A DNA stretch of 53,520 nucleotides, from assembly GCA_904063045.1 (NCBI GenBank), contig CAJFCJ010000077.1, forward strand, positions 21,229-74,748, in the 5' to 3' direction. Source of the stretch: Dimorphilus gyrociliatus (lineage: Eukaryota; Annelida; Polychaeta; Dinophilidae). The position numbers were made by a program, and so were the translations under genes. The notes under the pieces were generated by a model that was not told the DNA's origin, searched no databases, and saw nothing but the letters and a program-made list of their open reading frames with translations. Positions 12,256-23,579 of this stretch are shown here, piece by piece (positions within the stretch are counted from its first letter, which is position 1; each line of letters begins with the position of its first letter).

Positions 12256-12660
12256 TTAATATATATTTTCTATGTAATTGCATTCTTGTAAAGTTAAAGA
12301 ACATTCTGAAAATTTGATCTCTCTTAAAGTACTTGATGAGTTGGAAAGTCCTTGAAATCTATCTGATAATCCAACTCCCATACCAACATTTCCACCTAAA
12401 TCTATTTCTTCTAAGTTGCAACAATTTTCCAATAATTTTCCCAAATGTTTACAAGCATTTCCAAATATTTTACAGAAATTTAAATTGATACTTTTCAAAG
12501 ATTTTGAAGAGGAGCAAAGTCTATCAAGAATATTAAGTAGTCCATTTTACATTTTATGGCAAAAGTCCATTAAAAATCTCTACTAATTCATTATCTATAT
12601 TATGATTTTTACTTAAATTTTGTTCTTTCAATATTTGAGCATTTTATCAATAAATTTTTT
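12256..12660 (-). pseudogene. LRR fragment of an NLR-family gene
   Basis: The translation SLKSINLNFC, CCNLEEIDLGGN, GLSNSSSTLREIKFSEC follows the same 57-residue LRR consensus as the gene at the left edge. Upstream on the minus strand a further degenerate unit (CSNIERTKF, NELVEIFNGLL) is interrupted by several stop codons, including TAA. No NACHT domain is nearby, so this is an isolated decayed fragment of the same family. Confidence 0.7.
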
Positions 12661-12864
12661 ATATTTAGACATTGATCTTTTGTCAAATAACAATTTTTTA
12701 AATTGATATCTTTTTTTTTAATATAGTTTAAGAAAGAGATAGCTTTGCTTTTATTGTGAATTATAACCATTCTAATTCTAAACAATCTTTGATAAGAGAG
12801 ATTGGACGACCTCTATTCTCCTCTTCTGGTGGTTGAGAACGAACTTGTGGTTCTATTTAGACTG

Positions 12865-13070
12865 GAGTTGACAGAAAACGTCCACAAATGAGAAATTTCT
12901 AGACAAAAATTTGGATGGAGAAATGGTTAGGCAAAAGAAAACAGCAACTTATTTGTACTTAGGAGGGTCTCCTCTCAGGGTTAGGGGTAATGGAAAAGGT
13001 TAGGTACAGTTAAGGGCTGGGTTAGGGTTAGGGTAAAAGCACTCATTTGTGGACATTTTCTGTCGTATCC
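12865..13070. mobile_element. MITE-like element with terminal inverted repeats, copy 1
   Basis: The left end, ACAGAAAACGTCCACAAATG at 12871-12890, is mirrored by CATTTGTGGACATTTTCTGT at 13044-13063, one mismatch in 20. The interior contains two telomere-like TTAGGG units near 13021-13034. Downstream, 13130-13220 has four degenerate copies of a 22-bp unit (TTATGGACGTTTTCTG) ending in CTGTCGCATCC, another terminus of the family, so the real right end may be 13220. I see no convincing target duplication here. Confidence 0.7.
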
Positions 13071-13575
13071 GTTTTTCAACATATATTTGCATTTAAGTGA
13101 AATTTTTTGTAATTTATGTGTTCTTTTGGTTCATGGATGTTTTTTTTTCAGTTTATGGATGTTTTCTTGTGGGTCATGGACACTTTCTTTCTGTTTATGG
13201 ACGTTTTCTGTCGCATCCGTAGGAATTTGTCTCTTTTCATTTTTTAGACAAAAGAAACATAAAGCGCCAACAGTAGAATTTATTCTGAATTGTCAAAAAT
13301 CATACACTGAAGAATTGGATTGGAAGAGACAAGTCTTTTGCAGACATTTCAGAAGATATAAGTGACCTGGAATATTTAACTGATATTGCTCTTTCAGAAA
13401 ATAGAGCTGATTGTACATCTAAAGTCACCAATTTTTATTTATGTTAACTAACCTTAGATTTAATAAGTAGCAAAGAAGAAGGCAGTCAAGAATGGTCAGC
13501 TCATTGTAGTGAGAATAATTGTATTGGACAATATATTAGGGTCACCTGGAAAGTTCTCGTTCTTCTTTTTCAGAT

Positions 13576-14132
13576 TTACATAAATCTTTTTTGATAATGC
13601 TTCAATTTTTTTTTACATAGCATTTTTTGTATTACTGGCACAAGATCGGCTTCTCTTTTTAACTCATCTAGAAGATGATAAAATGATTTGCTGTTTCCAA
13701 CATTTAAATTCAATCTGTTATGAAAACCTTCCACATCAACAACTGTAATATCTATAGCAACAGGTTTATTTGTACAAAAATATTTAACAATCTGATGGTC
13801 TCCCAAATCTTCCTGAGGATGGTTTTCATCAGCCATTCCATCACTTGTGATAAGAGAATCAATCATTTCATTGTCAGAAACTATTTGTTTAGCTTCAAAT
13901 TCCTTTTTGTCACATCTTCTTAACACAATCTTTGCTTGGCAATTTTGAATTGAAACGCAGAGTGCATACAGATTGTCTGCAAGAAATAATATGAAATATA
14001 TAAATTTGATTAAAAAATGATTTTTAACATACCCTGTAGACAAATCCAATGATTAGTATGCTTACAAAGAGAGCATTTTCCCTTTTTTTGCTTGTTTATT
14101 GTCTTTTTGCAAGAAAAGTATTGTGGCCTCAT
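13576..14132 (-). mobile_element. Zinc-finger gene of a transposon family, copy 1
   Basis: The ATG at 14132 opens a short exon with a cysteine-rich finger (FSCKK, CSLCKHTNHWIC) and a donor CAG/GTATG at about 14036. An acceptor near 13983 leads to a 130-codon exon, but the join is out of frame as sequenced. The first exon is clearly related to those at about 24500 and 30230, which are followed by FLYWCH sequence, so I assign it to the same transposon family. The distal part (HLLDELKREADLVPVIQ) matches nothing I know. Confidence 0.5.
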
Positions 14133-14254
14133 TTTTGAATTCTAATATTATTTTGTAGAGAAAAAACTTTGATAAGAAATCTCTGAAAGAAAATGTAATA
14201 ATACTGCTTTATTTGCTTCTATAATATTTAAACAACTAAAGATGCAAGAGAAAA

Positions 14255-15110
14255 TTATGGAATCAGGTTGTATACCTGAGGTTTCCCCCCCCTCCCCCTC
14301 AATTTAGGGAATATGACTTTAACCTTTTCTGTAGCTATTGTTTGGAACTCATTTCTGACGTAAGATATATCAATTCCGCAACAATTTTCAGCTACTGAAT
14401 GGTATGATATAGTTTCTAAATATTGTCTGCTGATTAGTGACACTGCCACTCCGGTATCGATAAGGGCTGTAATTATGTGATTGGTTGATTTACCAGACGC
14501 TGGGGTTTGTACTGTTGTCTCGTATATGGTCATTCTTTCTTGCCTTTCCTTTGATTGATTATAATTGATAGAAGATATGGCTTTCAGTGACACTAGTATG
14601 GCCACCTTGTAGACAGTTCTGACACCTGTGGAACCTTTGAATCATCAGCTGTCTTTCTTTGCACACCAAGTTTGATGTAAAACAGACAATAGACCTAACT
14701 TTCTTACCACTGAGCCAAAATCACCGAGATGTTTATTAATTGTGGATATAGTTTGGGATTGAGCATCATATAGTAATCTCTGTGAAAACTGTATAAGTTT
14801 CTCGAGTCGAGAGCATCCTTTGTATTTTACCAACTTCAACATTGCAAGAAGTGTCTTAAACTCAATCCAATCGTCAACATTTTGATGTGGGAATGGAGCT
14901 GTTTTGTCCAAGATTTGTTCCACAATATTACCACCTCATAAGGTAGTATCGCCATAAACATAATCTAAAGTTTAGACAAAACTCAAAAAAATCTTCTTCT
15001 TTATCGCTATCATTTGCCATTTCAAGATACTCATGGCACATTGTCTCCTCTGCTGTCCAGTTCTTTAAAATCCATACCATGCCACAACTAAAGTCTCAAT
15101 AACTTTTAAA
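14255..15110 (-). mobile_element. BEL/Pao-like gag-protease relic
   Basis: Read right to left there is a gag-like helical segment (14923-14645), then a degenerate zinc knuckle (CQNCLQGGH) in a shifted frame at about 14640-14590, then an aspartic protease with ALIDTGVAVSLIS (14605-14255). The CxxCLxxGH knuckle directly before a DTG/DSG protease is the usual order in BEL/Pao elements. Frameshifts separate the parts. I see no reverse transcriptase or LTR attached. Confidence 0.6.
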
Positions 15111-15185
15111 CCAGGGCTTGTAAGTTGAGAAAGTATTTAGTGACAGTACTTTAATCAATTCACTTTGTATTAATGCTAAAAATAT

Positions 15186-15400
15186 AGGCCTACAGTGTAC
15201 CATTTTAAAAATACAGCCATATATAAAAGGAAATGCATTTCCCAAGCTTGTCAATTTAATTTTTTAACTGTCAGCCAGTTGTTAAAATATGCTTGTTTAG
15301 AACTAGAAGCTTATTTTACTGAATACATATTTAAGGAAAAAGTATATTTTGTGAACACTATTTTTTTGAATCATTTATTTTATTTTGGTATAGCAAAATG
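15186..15400 (+). repeat. Repeat family R2, copy 1, with TATA box
   Basis: Related to 23580-23900 in the same orientation and to 21090-21450, 30872-31080 and 34961-35395 in the opposite orientation. It carries TATAAAAGG at 15222-15230 overlapping the 14-bp palindrome GGAAATGCATTTCC (15229-15242). It could be an LTR or a transposon terminus with a promoter. Confidence 0.65.
15222..15242 (+). promoter_or_regulatory. TATA box overlapping a 14-bp palindrome (R2 copy 1)
   Basis: TATAAAAGG overlaps GGAAATGCATTTCC. The same arrangement is conserved at 23598-23618 while flanking sequence has diverged. Confidence 0.55.
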
Positions 15401-15402
15401 AG

Positions 15403-15770
15403 ATTAAGAGTCTGGTAATTCAAAAATATAAAGAATTAGGAAAAGTAAGGGAAATGGCAAGGGACTTGGGAATGGCACCATCTACAGTAATCAATATTTT
15501 AAAATATAAGCCACCTAACCAAGGGAATAGGGGATCATCCAAAAAGATTCATAGAAAGAGATCTAGCTAGAGAGAGTAGAACTGTGAAGAGGCTTAAAAG
15601 AAAAAAGCAAAGGGTGACACAGGAAAGGCTGTAAATGAATTGTTAAATGAAAATAATATGGACATCAGTGGAAATTTTATCAAATAATTGATAGTCAGAT
15701 TTTTGGCAAAGGGGGACAATTTGATGTCAGCTTAATATTTACAGATGGCCCAAGTCAGAGTTGAATGACC
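15403..15770 (+). pseudogene. Tc1/mariner-type transposase N-terminus, degenerate
   Basis: Reading from 15404, a helix-turn-helix is visible (YKELGKVREMARDLGMAPST, then VINILKYKPP). The spacing fits the first DNA-binding domain of Tc1/mariner transposases. Stops follow within about 50 codons, and a later stretch (DNMDISGNFIK-like) would be the next part in another frame. There is no catalytic DDE domain and no inverted repeat I can define. Confidence 0.55.
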
Positions 15771-15929
15771 ATGGGCATAAGAACGAATCAAGCCAAACAA
15801 GAGATGAATGTATCAATTTTTTTTATAGCTTTTTTACTGAAACAAAATTTTATTCCAAAAGAAAATTATCCTTAAAAATCAATAATTACCATATCAGGCT
15901 ATTTATTCAAATTTCAATTACATTCATAG

Positions 15930-17749
15930 TCACATATCTGTATTTTCCACGCAACCTCTATACATTACTTTGCAAGTGTCTCCTACTTTTAATTTCACAA
16001 GGCCTGTTCTGGATACTAGCTCAGCATATCTATTATGATTGTTATTCTTGTGTAATGTAAAAGCAATCCCATTGTTTACTTCAATATGAGCCTCAGCTTG
16101 ATGGGCTACTATGCTCAATTCTATAAAATAAGTTGCATTGATTGGTGCTGTAAAAACTCCTGCTCTATTCCATGAATTTGATGTGTCTATTGCTATAGTA
16201 TCAAATGTCAATGTTTTAAGTGTTGAAGAACATTGTGTTAGATTGTTATAACCAAAAACTGCTGGCAACGATTCATTCAACTGAAATGCCGTTATGTATG
16301 ATTCTAACATGGGACTTGTATAATGTCTGCTTCCATGAAGCTGCAATCGTTCATGTGCTTTCATATTGTGCAAAAATCCTCTAGACAAGTGATATGTAGG
16401 CTGCCTATAGCCTCCAAAGTATATTTTGGAATGTATTATAGAATATTTTCCTATAAAATTATTTGTAGAAATTTCAATTTTATGATCACTTTGATGATAT
16501 TTAATTCCACCACCAAAATTGATATAGTATAAACCAGCTTGCCTTGAATATATAATTTGCTTGCTTGGTGACATTGTAAAACCTCTCAGAGCAATGACAA
16601 TATCTAAAGGTTTTGAAGAAGCAAGAGATATTTTATCAGTAGCAGCACAAATATAATTATTGGTTTCATATCTAAAACCAACCCAAGCTGTTTCCTTTCC
16701 TCTTTCTGTTCCAAATAGAATGGAATTGTTTTTATAATGGTTAATAAAAGGTCTATGTATACTGCTTAAGAAATATAAAGCACTTCTTGAAATTGTATTA
16801 GTTGTGGTTCTGTGAGTATACATTATCCTTTTGTATAGACCTACTGTTACACCAGAATTCTCCAATCCCATATAAGTACCTTTTTCAGTTCTTGTTGTTA
16901 TAGAAAAAAAGTACATTCCAGGCTTTTTAATTCGTACTTCTTTTGTCACTGAATTATATAGATTATCATCATTTACATCAATAGAGCTCCACTGAATGTT
17001 TTCAGCATTAACATGTGTTGTCTCTTGCAATGATACCATAAATGCTGGATTTGCAGGTTCTGTACAATTAGGAGATTTACATTCTCTTATATCAATTGGA
17101 GTGCCAGGGCATTCAGGTCCACCATTCTCAGGAATAGGGTTGTTACAATCTCTTCTCCTTGTTTGAATACCATCACCACCACATTCTGGCTCACAGTCAG
17201 ACCAGATTGACCATTCACTCCAACCACCTGCAATGGGGCACTTTGAATCTTTAAGTGGGACACACATTTGAGCACTACATTCTCTGGTATTAACAAATGG
17301 AGTATAAAAATAGCCATCAGGACATTGCTGTGGCTAAGATTCACCATTGTTACAGTGATAGTAAATTCTACAATCAATCAAACTTGGAACAGTATCATTT
17401 TTATTAGGATTACATTCATTTGTCTTAGTAAAACACTGCTTTCCATTAAATTCTAATTCACCAGATGGACATGGAATTGCTTTCTGTGAAAATGACATAG
17501 GGCGTTGTTGAGCAGTTTCCAAACAACCAGAAAATTCAGGATCTACACAGGCAGTTAGACTGCAGTCTGATAAGGAGAATTTAAAGTGAAGTCCAGGTGG
17601 ACATTTCCTTAAATGTGAAGTCCCATTAATACAATGATGATATGTATCACACAAGGAATTATCTCTAAATACCCCATTGATTGGCCTTCCTCTGTCATCA
17701 ACAGGACAGAAGAACGAAGCAGAAATGGTATTATAGAAGGAAAACAGAT
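15930..17749 (-). CDS. Secreted chitin-binding/TSP1/C1q-like mosaic protein, one in-frame TAG
   Basis: The exon opens at 17749 after the acceptor TTTTACAG. It encodes a peritrophin-type chitin-binding domain (CDTYHHCINGT, CPPGLHF), a second one (CRIYYHCNNG, CPDGYF), a TSP1 repeat (GGWSEWSIWSDC, TRRRDC, ECKSPNC), and about 370 residues forming three C1q-like jelly-roll segments. The last is clearest (RAGVFTAPINATYF, LVKLKVGDTCKVMYRG). The role would be recognition or adhesion outside the cell. The TAG at 17334-17336 (minus strand) falls inside the second chitin-binding domain; no GT-AG intron removes it. The remaining 440 codons are open to TGA at 15930. So the gene is either recently inactivated or polymorphic. 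The signal-peptide exon was not found; three in-frame cysteines fit known spacing, so the frame is secure. Confidence 0.75.
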
Positions 17750-18262
17750 CTGTAAAATTGCAGTCACATAGAAATAAAAAAGATATTTTATATAATTAAA
17801 AAGATCACATACACAAGCAAAAGAATTGGATTTTCTTAGTAATGACTTCCATGAATGTTGTTCAAAATACAGAAATTTTGGATGTAGGACAATGATCATC
17901 TGACATATATATATACTTCAATTAGAGTTGGCCCTTATAGATTTGATTAAGCTTACAGAGTCAAAAACTAGCATTAAATAGAAAGTTGAAAAGTTAAAAA
18001 GTATGTTACATTGTGTGTTTGATAAAAAACAACTGTCAAACCTCTAAAGAAGAGTTGTTTTTATCATTCATTATCAGCCTGTTTCTCTTTGTAATAAACA
18101 TAAATGTTCACTTATCTTATCAATATCATCTTATTCAATCTTTAGGATAAAGAATTCTCGTTAAATCTTATCTAAAAAATTTGCTTTTTTACATTTTTAC
18201 AACTTTCATTATATTTAATGTTTATACTATTGTACTGCTCTTGCTGGCAAAATCTATGCATT
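17750..18262. other. Spacer, probable missing 5' exon region
   Basis: AT-rich DNA upstream of the chitin-binding/TSP1/C1q gene. The first exon of that gene should lie here or beyond, but I cannot identify a signal peptide with a matching donor. It borders the LTR at 18263. Confidence 0.4.
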
Positions 18263-18625
18263 TGCAAGTTATAACAATACTGGTTCTACTCGAACCTTTT
18301 AAACAAATGTTTAAAATAAAATGGTTTATTCGCAATAATAATACTTAAGCAAGTAACAATATGAGAGTTCAATAGCAGAGTAGATAGTTCGTAAAAGCAG
18401 GTTGCCAAATTACTAAACTGTCTTCCAATGTTGAGGAGTAGATGGATGGTTCCAGGGGAGGTTGTTTCCAGGTTATCTTCCCAGGTCCTGGGGTCCTGAT
18501 GGGAGCGCCTAGAATGAAAATAGTGAGGTTGTATATGCTTTGAGGTTTGCCCCTGATATCCAATTGTCACTTTACAGTTGCCTAAATGTGTAGTTCATAT
18601 TTATCTTCAGCAACAGGATGTTACA
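18263..18625 (-). repeat. LTR copy A (363 bp, TG...CA)
   Basis: Read on the minus strand it begins TGTAACATCC and ends AACTTGCA. The copy at 22962-23323 (plus strand) is nearly identical and both lose similarity immediately after TTGCA, which fixes the right edge. The TG...CA ends are the retroviral-type LTR signature. Confidence 0.8.
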
Positions 18626-20380
18626 AGGTTCAACATTTAGGAATTTTAATTGAATTGTAACTTGGCCACACCTTTATCTTGATTTAATAAGAATTACTGG
18701 TGGTTGTTCTTCTTTATCAGTTTGTTGTTGAGCAGAGCTACAACTTTGTTTAGTTTAGGGTTTTCAGGGAGGTTTTCTGTGGTTTTACTTGTGGTGACTG
18801 TGTCTTCTCTTTGTGTTCTTCTTTTTGCCACTATATTTGAAAATGATGATACATATTGTTGAAATTGCAATACTCAAACAAATATTTTTTATGATAATAT
18901 AGAGTGTTTTCCCAGGTTGATAGTACCAATTATGAAAAAACTGCTTAATTCCAGATAGATTGGGTACAATGCCATTTTTCTCTGCAGCAGTGATCATATT
19001 ATCATACCTGGCCTGCTTCTGTTTCAGTGAACTGATTACTTGCTTGATTTTTGATTGTTGGTATGAAATATCTTTCTTTATGCCATAGTTGAGTAGGACA
19101 GCTAATCTGAAAATTTCAATTTTTGGTTTAGAAAGGTGATTGTAGATATTTAACTGCAGACACAGTGTGAAATCTGCATCCTCTTTCTGAATAATACACG
19201 TATGTTTTGTCTTTCACTGGTTGGTTTTTTATAGGATTTAATGAGTTGTGAGTTGTTTTGTAGAACAACTTGTTTGACTTACTCTCAGTGCAGGTAATTT
19301 CTTCAAGATTAACCTGCTGTAAAATATGAGCAACTGGTTCCACTTGGAAAAGCAGGTTCTTTATAGTGAGAAGTAAAAATTGAGAACATTTGTTATCCTT
19401 TTTCATCACTCTTAAGTCACAAGCCACTTCTGTTGAGTCTATTGGTGAGGATTGTTTAATTATAGCTAATTAGTCAATCCAAAAAGCATCTTAATAAATT
19501 CAAACAAGCCAAATGGTGTAATAAATGCTGTTTTAGACCTATCTTCTTTCTTGATGTTAATATGGTGGTATGCACTTGTCAAATCCATTGTAGAAAAGAA
19601 TTTATTTCCTCCTCCCTAATGGTCAAAAAGATCATCTTGATTTGGCAGTGGATACTTGTTTTTAACTGTCATTTTGTTTAGTTTTCTATAATCTACACAC
19701 ATTCGTAGACTACCTTCCTTCTTTCTTACTTGGTTGAATAACTTTGCTTTTTACCAACTCAGCTATTTGTTGTTTACATTCTTCTTGTTTTTGAGGAGGC
19801 ATTCTATATGGCTTTTGTCTATATGGTGTTGAACCTGGTTCAAGAGTCATTTCCAGAGGTGGTACCTCTGGATTGCCAATATCAAATCTGTCTTCTGCAA
19901 TAGTTTCTTTATATTTCTTCAGAATTTGAGCAACTTTTTGCTTCATCTTAGGATTTTCTTGTTCAATTGTTGTCTGAAGGGTATGTATTTGACTCTCATT
20001 CTTTTTCATTGTGAGAGTCCTTTGAAAGATAAATGTTGTGTTTTAATAGGGTAATTCTTTTCCATAACTGGCTGGAGTATAACCTGCCTCTTACAGAAGT
20101 CAAGGGTAGTTCCATTTTGTTGTAGAAAGTCACACCCAATAATACATTGTTGTGTAATGATTTTGTTGATCTGAAAGCATTGTTTAATAATTTTTCCATT
20201 GAAATAAAGTCTGAGATATGCAAAACTCAGAAACATAAATATAAAGAATTGGAAGGTAAAATTTGTTTTGTTTGGAAAGAATTTGCAAATAGTAATAAAA
20301 CAGCTGATGATATTTCAATAGAAGTTTGCAACATGCATTATCCATAACTTTTAAAAGGGGGTTGTTGAAAACGCCCACTG
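18626..20380 (-). mobile_element. Internally deleted Ty3-like retroelement with env-like 3' ORF
   Basis: Read right to left: a retropepsin tail (CIIGCDFLQQNGTTLDF, about 20160-20110), the pol linker (20009-19710), and reverse transcriptase start motifs ([36 protein letters not shown]; about 19720-19510) with an in-frame TAG. The RT then breaks off and is followed by an ORF (19427-19128, then 18997-18785) ending in a hydrophobic membrane segment and a basic tail, as expected for an envelope-like protein of an errantivirus-type element. The LTR at 18263-18625 follows. RNase H, integrase, gag and the 5' LTR are absent. It is not functional as it stands. Confidence 0.7.
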
Positions 20381-20550
20381 TGTTTTTTGAAAATGCCCAC
20401 CATTCCTAAGCTACAAAAGTTGTATAATTACATATGAAATGATAACACTTTAAATTGAAACAATAGAGACAGTAAAAATATTAGTTTTTACATGTGTATT
20501 AAAAAAATGTAATAGAATTATTTAGAGTAGAAACATTGGAATAGGGGTGA

Positions 20551-20640
20551 AACCATACCTGGATTAAATCGTACCCACTACAGGGTTAAACTGTACCCAC
20601 GTTAAACCATACCCATTATGGGGTTTAACCGTACCCATTG
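20551..20640. repeat. Degenerate minisatellite, about four units of 20-23 bp
   Basis: Four successive units share GGGTTAAAC-GTACCCA (variants GGATTAAATCGTACCCA, GGTTAAACTGTACCCA, GTTAAACCATACCCA, GGTTTAACCGTACCCA). Confidence 0.7.
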
Positions 20641-20861
20641 TTAATTGCCAAAGGTGTAAGCAATGACATCATCTTATTTCTCATGATAAACTCATTGCAT
20701 AAAAGTTCAGATAGTTGTTTAAATACAGTTTGTAAATTTTGGAAGTTCTTCTTCCAGTTTCTGGAATTGTGATGTCTTTTTCATCATGTTTTCCTCCACT
20801 TTCCTTTAGCAATATCTGGGTTGCACTGTAAGAGTGTAAATTTCCCATTTGCTTTCATTAT

Positions 20862-21056
20862 TTAAAATTGGTTTCGTGTTGGACTTACATACCAAACATT
20901 TAATTTTGGTAATGAGTTGAAAGTGATTTCTTTGTCCTTCAATCTGAAATCATCCAATCTGAATCTTGCAGTAAATTTCAATTTGGAATTTTTCAGCATT
21001 GTCAGAATGTAATTGTTATCTATATCCCAAATATCAAGTGAAATAATATTTTCCAA
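20862..21056 (-). other. Short ORF, unknown, in repeat-rich DNA
   Basis: A 64-codon frame with a charged middle (RFRLDDFRLKDKEITF). It has no recognised motif. It lies next to R2 copy 2, so a transposon relic is the likeliest explanation. Confidence 0.25.
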
Positions 21057-21089
21057 AATAAGTGTTTTTACTATTGTTTTGATTGTGTT

Positions 21090-21450
21090 TTTAGCAACAT
21101 GTGAGAGCTTTTATCACCTGCTCTATACCAATCATTATAAGTTACAATATTTAATTTATCTGTGTACTTTGTTGTATTGTAATTGTAGGAATTTCTGGTT
21201 CGTCACAACTGTAATGGTCCTTTCCAATCATTTACCAATTTGCCAAAGTACTCAAACAAATAAAACCTTTCAAGTTTGTCTGCAAATAGTCTAATAAATG
21301 TAATTTTGATAGAAATTAATGAACAAAACACGAGTATTTTGTCCAAAGAATATATATTGAGTGAAATGAGCTTCTAGATCTAAAAAAGCAAGTTTAAACA
21401 ACCAGCTGACAGTTAGAGAACTGAGCTATCAACTGTTAATTTAGTAGAGT
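21090..21450 (-). repeat. Repeat family R2, copy 2
   Basis: Close match, in the same orientation, to 34961-35290 and inverted relative to 23640-23900. It contains the end of a FLYWCH-type finger on the plus strand (CTLLYCNCRNF) followed by AT-rich terminal sequence. Confidence 0.75.
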
Positions 21451-21924
21451 ATAGCTGACCAATGTATGTGTTTCATTTGCATTTCTCAAAAAGGATTTCT
21501 TTTTTCCTTGAAACTTTTCCAGTCTCATAGCTTTAATATTTGAAATAACTAACTCTGTTAGCATTATCCTATTTGCATTTAATAAATCAAATGGTTTATG
21601 TGTAACTAACACTCTAGTTCCTGGTCCACCAAATCCTCTTATGTATCTGTCTTGATATGGGAGGTCCATTATTGCATAACTTGGATATGAGAAGTATCTT
21701 CTTACCTTGAAGCATTCTACATTTTTATCCATGGCTTTCCAAGGTGATGTATAACTCTGTGTATTATTACCAATAGTTAACTGGCATAATCCACTCCATT
21801 TTCTTGTATTTATCCTGTTCATTTCTTGTCCAATGTGTTCATTTTGTATTTGTACCCAGTCAGCAATTGTGTTAATTGTAGGTTTCTTTGCTAAGTGGTA
21901 CTTTGTCACCTTTCTTATTGTCAC
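21436..21924 (-). CDS. Unknown 162-codon ORF, probable retroelement protein
   Basis: The frame is open for 162 codons with motifs KWSGLCQLTIG, YAIMDLPYQDRYIRGFGGPG and LNANRIMLTELVISN. I do not recognise the family. It stops inside repeat R2, and the neighbourhood is entirely transposable, so a structural or envelope-type protein of a retroelement is plausible. There is no transmembrane segment. Confidence 0.35.
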   Translation of the reverse strand: MTIRKVTKYHLAKKPTINTIADWVQIQNEHIGQEMNRINTRKWSGLCQLTIGNNTQSYTSPWKAMDKNVECFKVRRYFSYPSYAIMDLPYQDRYIRGFGGPGTRVLVTHKPFDLLNANRIMLTELVISNIKAMRLEKFQGKKKSFLRNANETHTLVSYTLLN

Positions 21925-22379
21925 TGATTTGCTTCAGTTCTTTTCTATTCTTTTCTACATTCTTATGTGTTATGTTTTCCTTTTCCTTAACATTCATTAA
22001 GTGTGAATCAGAGTAAATTATTTCCTGAGGGTACAGGAGAAAACGTTCACTATGTGAGTGGCTGGCTAGAATGGGCCGCCATCATCTCCTTTTGGTTGTT
22101 ATTAAGATCTTAAGGAATCCATTCTTCACGGATCTTTCTGTACCAAAATGGTAGGGTTAGTTTTCCAACTTTTTGAAAATTGCCATCTGAGAAATAGTCC
22201 AATTGAGTTTCAATTTTCAAAACAAAAAAATTATTATGCTACTAAGTCAAAAGTTTGAAAATGTGACACATATTTTTCACATATAAGTAATACAAAGAAA
22301 TTATTTTTTTACATATTATTACATAATTAAAAGAAAACTGGTAGAAATATTGTAGCATATATTTTTTCATTAAAAATAT

Positions 22380-22740
22380 TAAATTTTACCATTTCTATTA
22401 ACATGGAATCAAATGATGAGATAACTGAAAATCTTGCAAGTCAACACAATAATTTGATGGAAGTGTGATTTATAGCTTTTCAAAATCAGGTTGTAATCAA
22501 GAGAATTATTCATTTAAGATATTCAAGGGAATGAGCCAAAAAGGAAAAGATTTTCTGCTTTTCAACAATTTCTATTATAATATAAAGAAAAAAGAAAAAA
22601 GACAACATTCTGCATATGCAGTGTTGGGAATCAAAGAAACAAATGTTCAGCAACTGTCAGCCAGCAGGGGAACAACTTTTATCCTGGAAAGATATCACAT
22701 TCTTATGAAAGAGTACCAGATCTTTAAAAGAAAATAATGA
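22380..22740 (+). pseudogene. FLYWCH-type zinc-finger relic
   Basis: The segment MSQKGKDFLLFNNFYYN matches the start of the FLYWCH region at about 24000 (minus strand: GSQKGKEFLLSNGHSF). The finger's cysteines are not preserved and stops interrupt the upstream part. FLYWCH domains in animals are typical of Mutator-like transposases. Confidence 0.5.
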
Positions 22741-22790
22741 TTAGGAATGAACTGAAAAATACTTGCAATAAAGATATTTTTATTTCATCT

Positions 22791-22961
22791 CACCACAAGT
22801 AAAACCACAGAAAACCTCCCTGAAAACCCTAAACTAAACAAAGTTGTAGCTCTGCTCAACAACAAACTGATAAAGAAGAACAACCACCAGTAATTCTTAT
22901 TAAATCAAGATAAAGGTGTGGCCAAGTTACAATTCAATTAAAATTCCTAAATGTTGAACCT
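22791..22961 (+). mobile_element. 3' internal fragment of a second Ty3-like copy
   Basis: Nearly identical to the end of the env-like region in copy A (inverted orientation), starting abruptly at CACCACAAG and running directly into LTR copy B. It is a 5'-truncated insertion. Confidence 0.75.
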
Positions 22962-23323
22962 TGTAACATCCTGTTGCTGAAGATAAATATGAACTACACA
23001 TTTAGGCAACTGTAAAGTGACAATTGGATATCAGGGGCAAACCTCAAAGCATATACAACCTCACTATTTTCATTCTAGGCGCTCCCATCAGGACCCCAGG
23101 ACCTGGGAAGATAACCTGGAAACAACCTCCACTGGAACCATCCATCTACTCCTCAACATTGGAAGATAGTTTAGTAATTTGGCAACCTGTTATTACGAAC
23201 TATCTACTCTGCTTTTGAACTCTCATATTGTTACTTGCTTAAGTATTATCATTGCGAATAAACCGTTTTAATTTAAACATTTGTTTAAAGGTTTGAGTAA
23301 AACTAGTATTTTTTTAACTTGCA
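22962..23323 (+). repeat. LTR copy B (362 bp, TG...CA), inverted relative to copy A
   Basis: Begins TGTAACATCC and ends AACTTGCA. It differs from copy A at only a few positions. Together with the internal fragment it forms about 530 bp of inverted repeat separated by 4.0 kb. Confidence 0.85.
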
Positions 23324-23560
23324 TTTCAATAATTTGTTGTAAATTTTTTTTGGGGCATGAATATGATATTTAGACCCCAAAGAGAAATTATTATTTCTTT
23401 GAATGACACTGGCAGGACATTCCATTTTCTTGCTTCTAACTCCACATCTCCATGTTTGACATGTGGCCCTAATCTTAGGATTATATTTTATATGTGTGAT
23501 ATAACAGTTTTTCATATTTTTGTTACATGAGAATTATGAGACTGTCAGATTTCAACTTTG
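23303..23560 (-). pseudogene. FLYWCH zinc-finger relic
   Basis: The minus-strand frame has TCQTWRCGVRSKKMECPASV followed 20 residues later by HIHAP. The W-x-C ... C-P-A ... H-x-H order is the second half of a FLYWCH finger. It probably comes from a Mutator-like transposase. Confidence 0.65.
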
Positions 23561-23579
23561 TAATCCTTTGACCACTTGA

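Noticed and set aside
13018-13035. TTAGGG units as a telomere or chromosome end
   Set aside because: Only two units, inside an element with terminal inverted repeats, and the same core recurs in other copies; coding genes continue on both sides.
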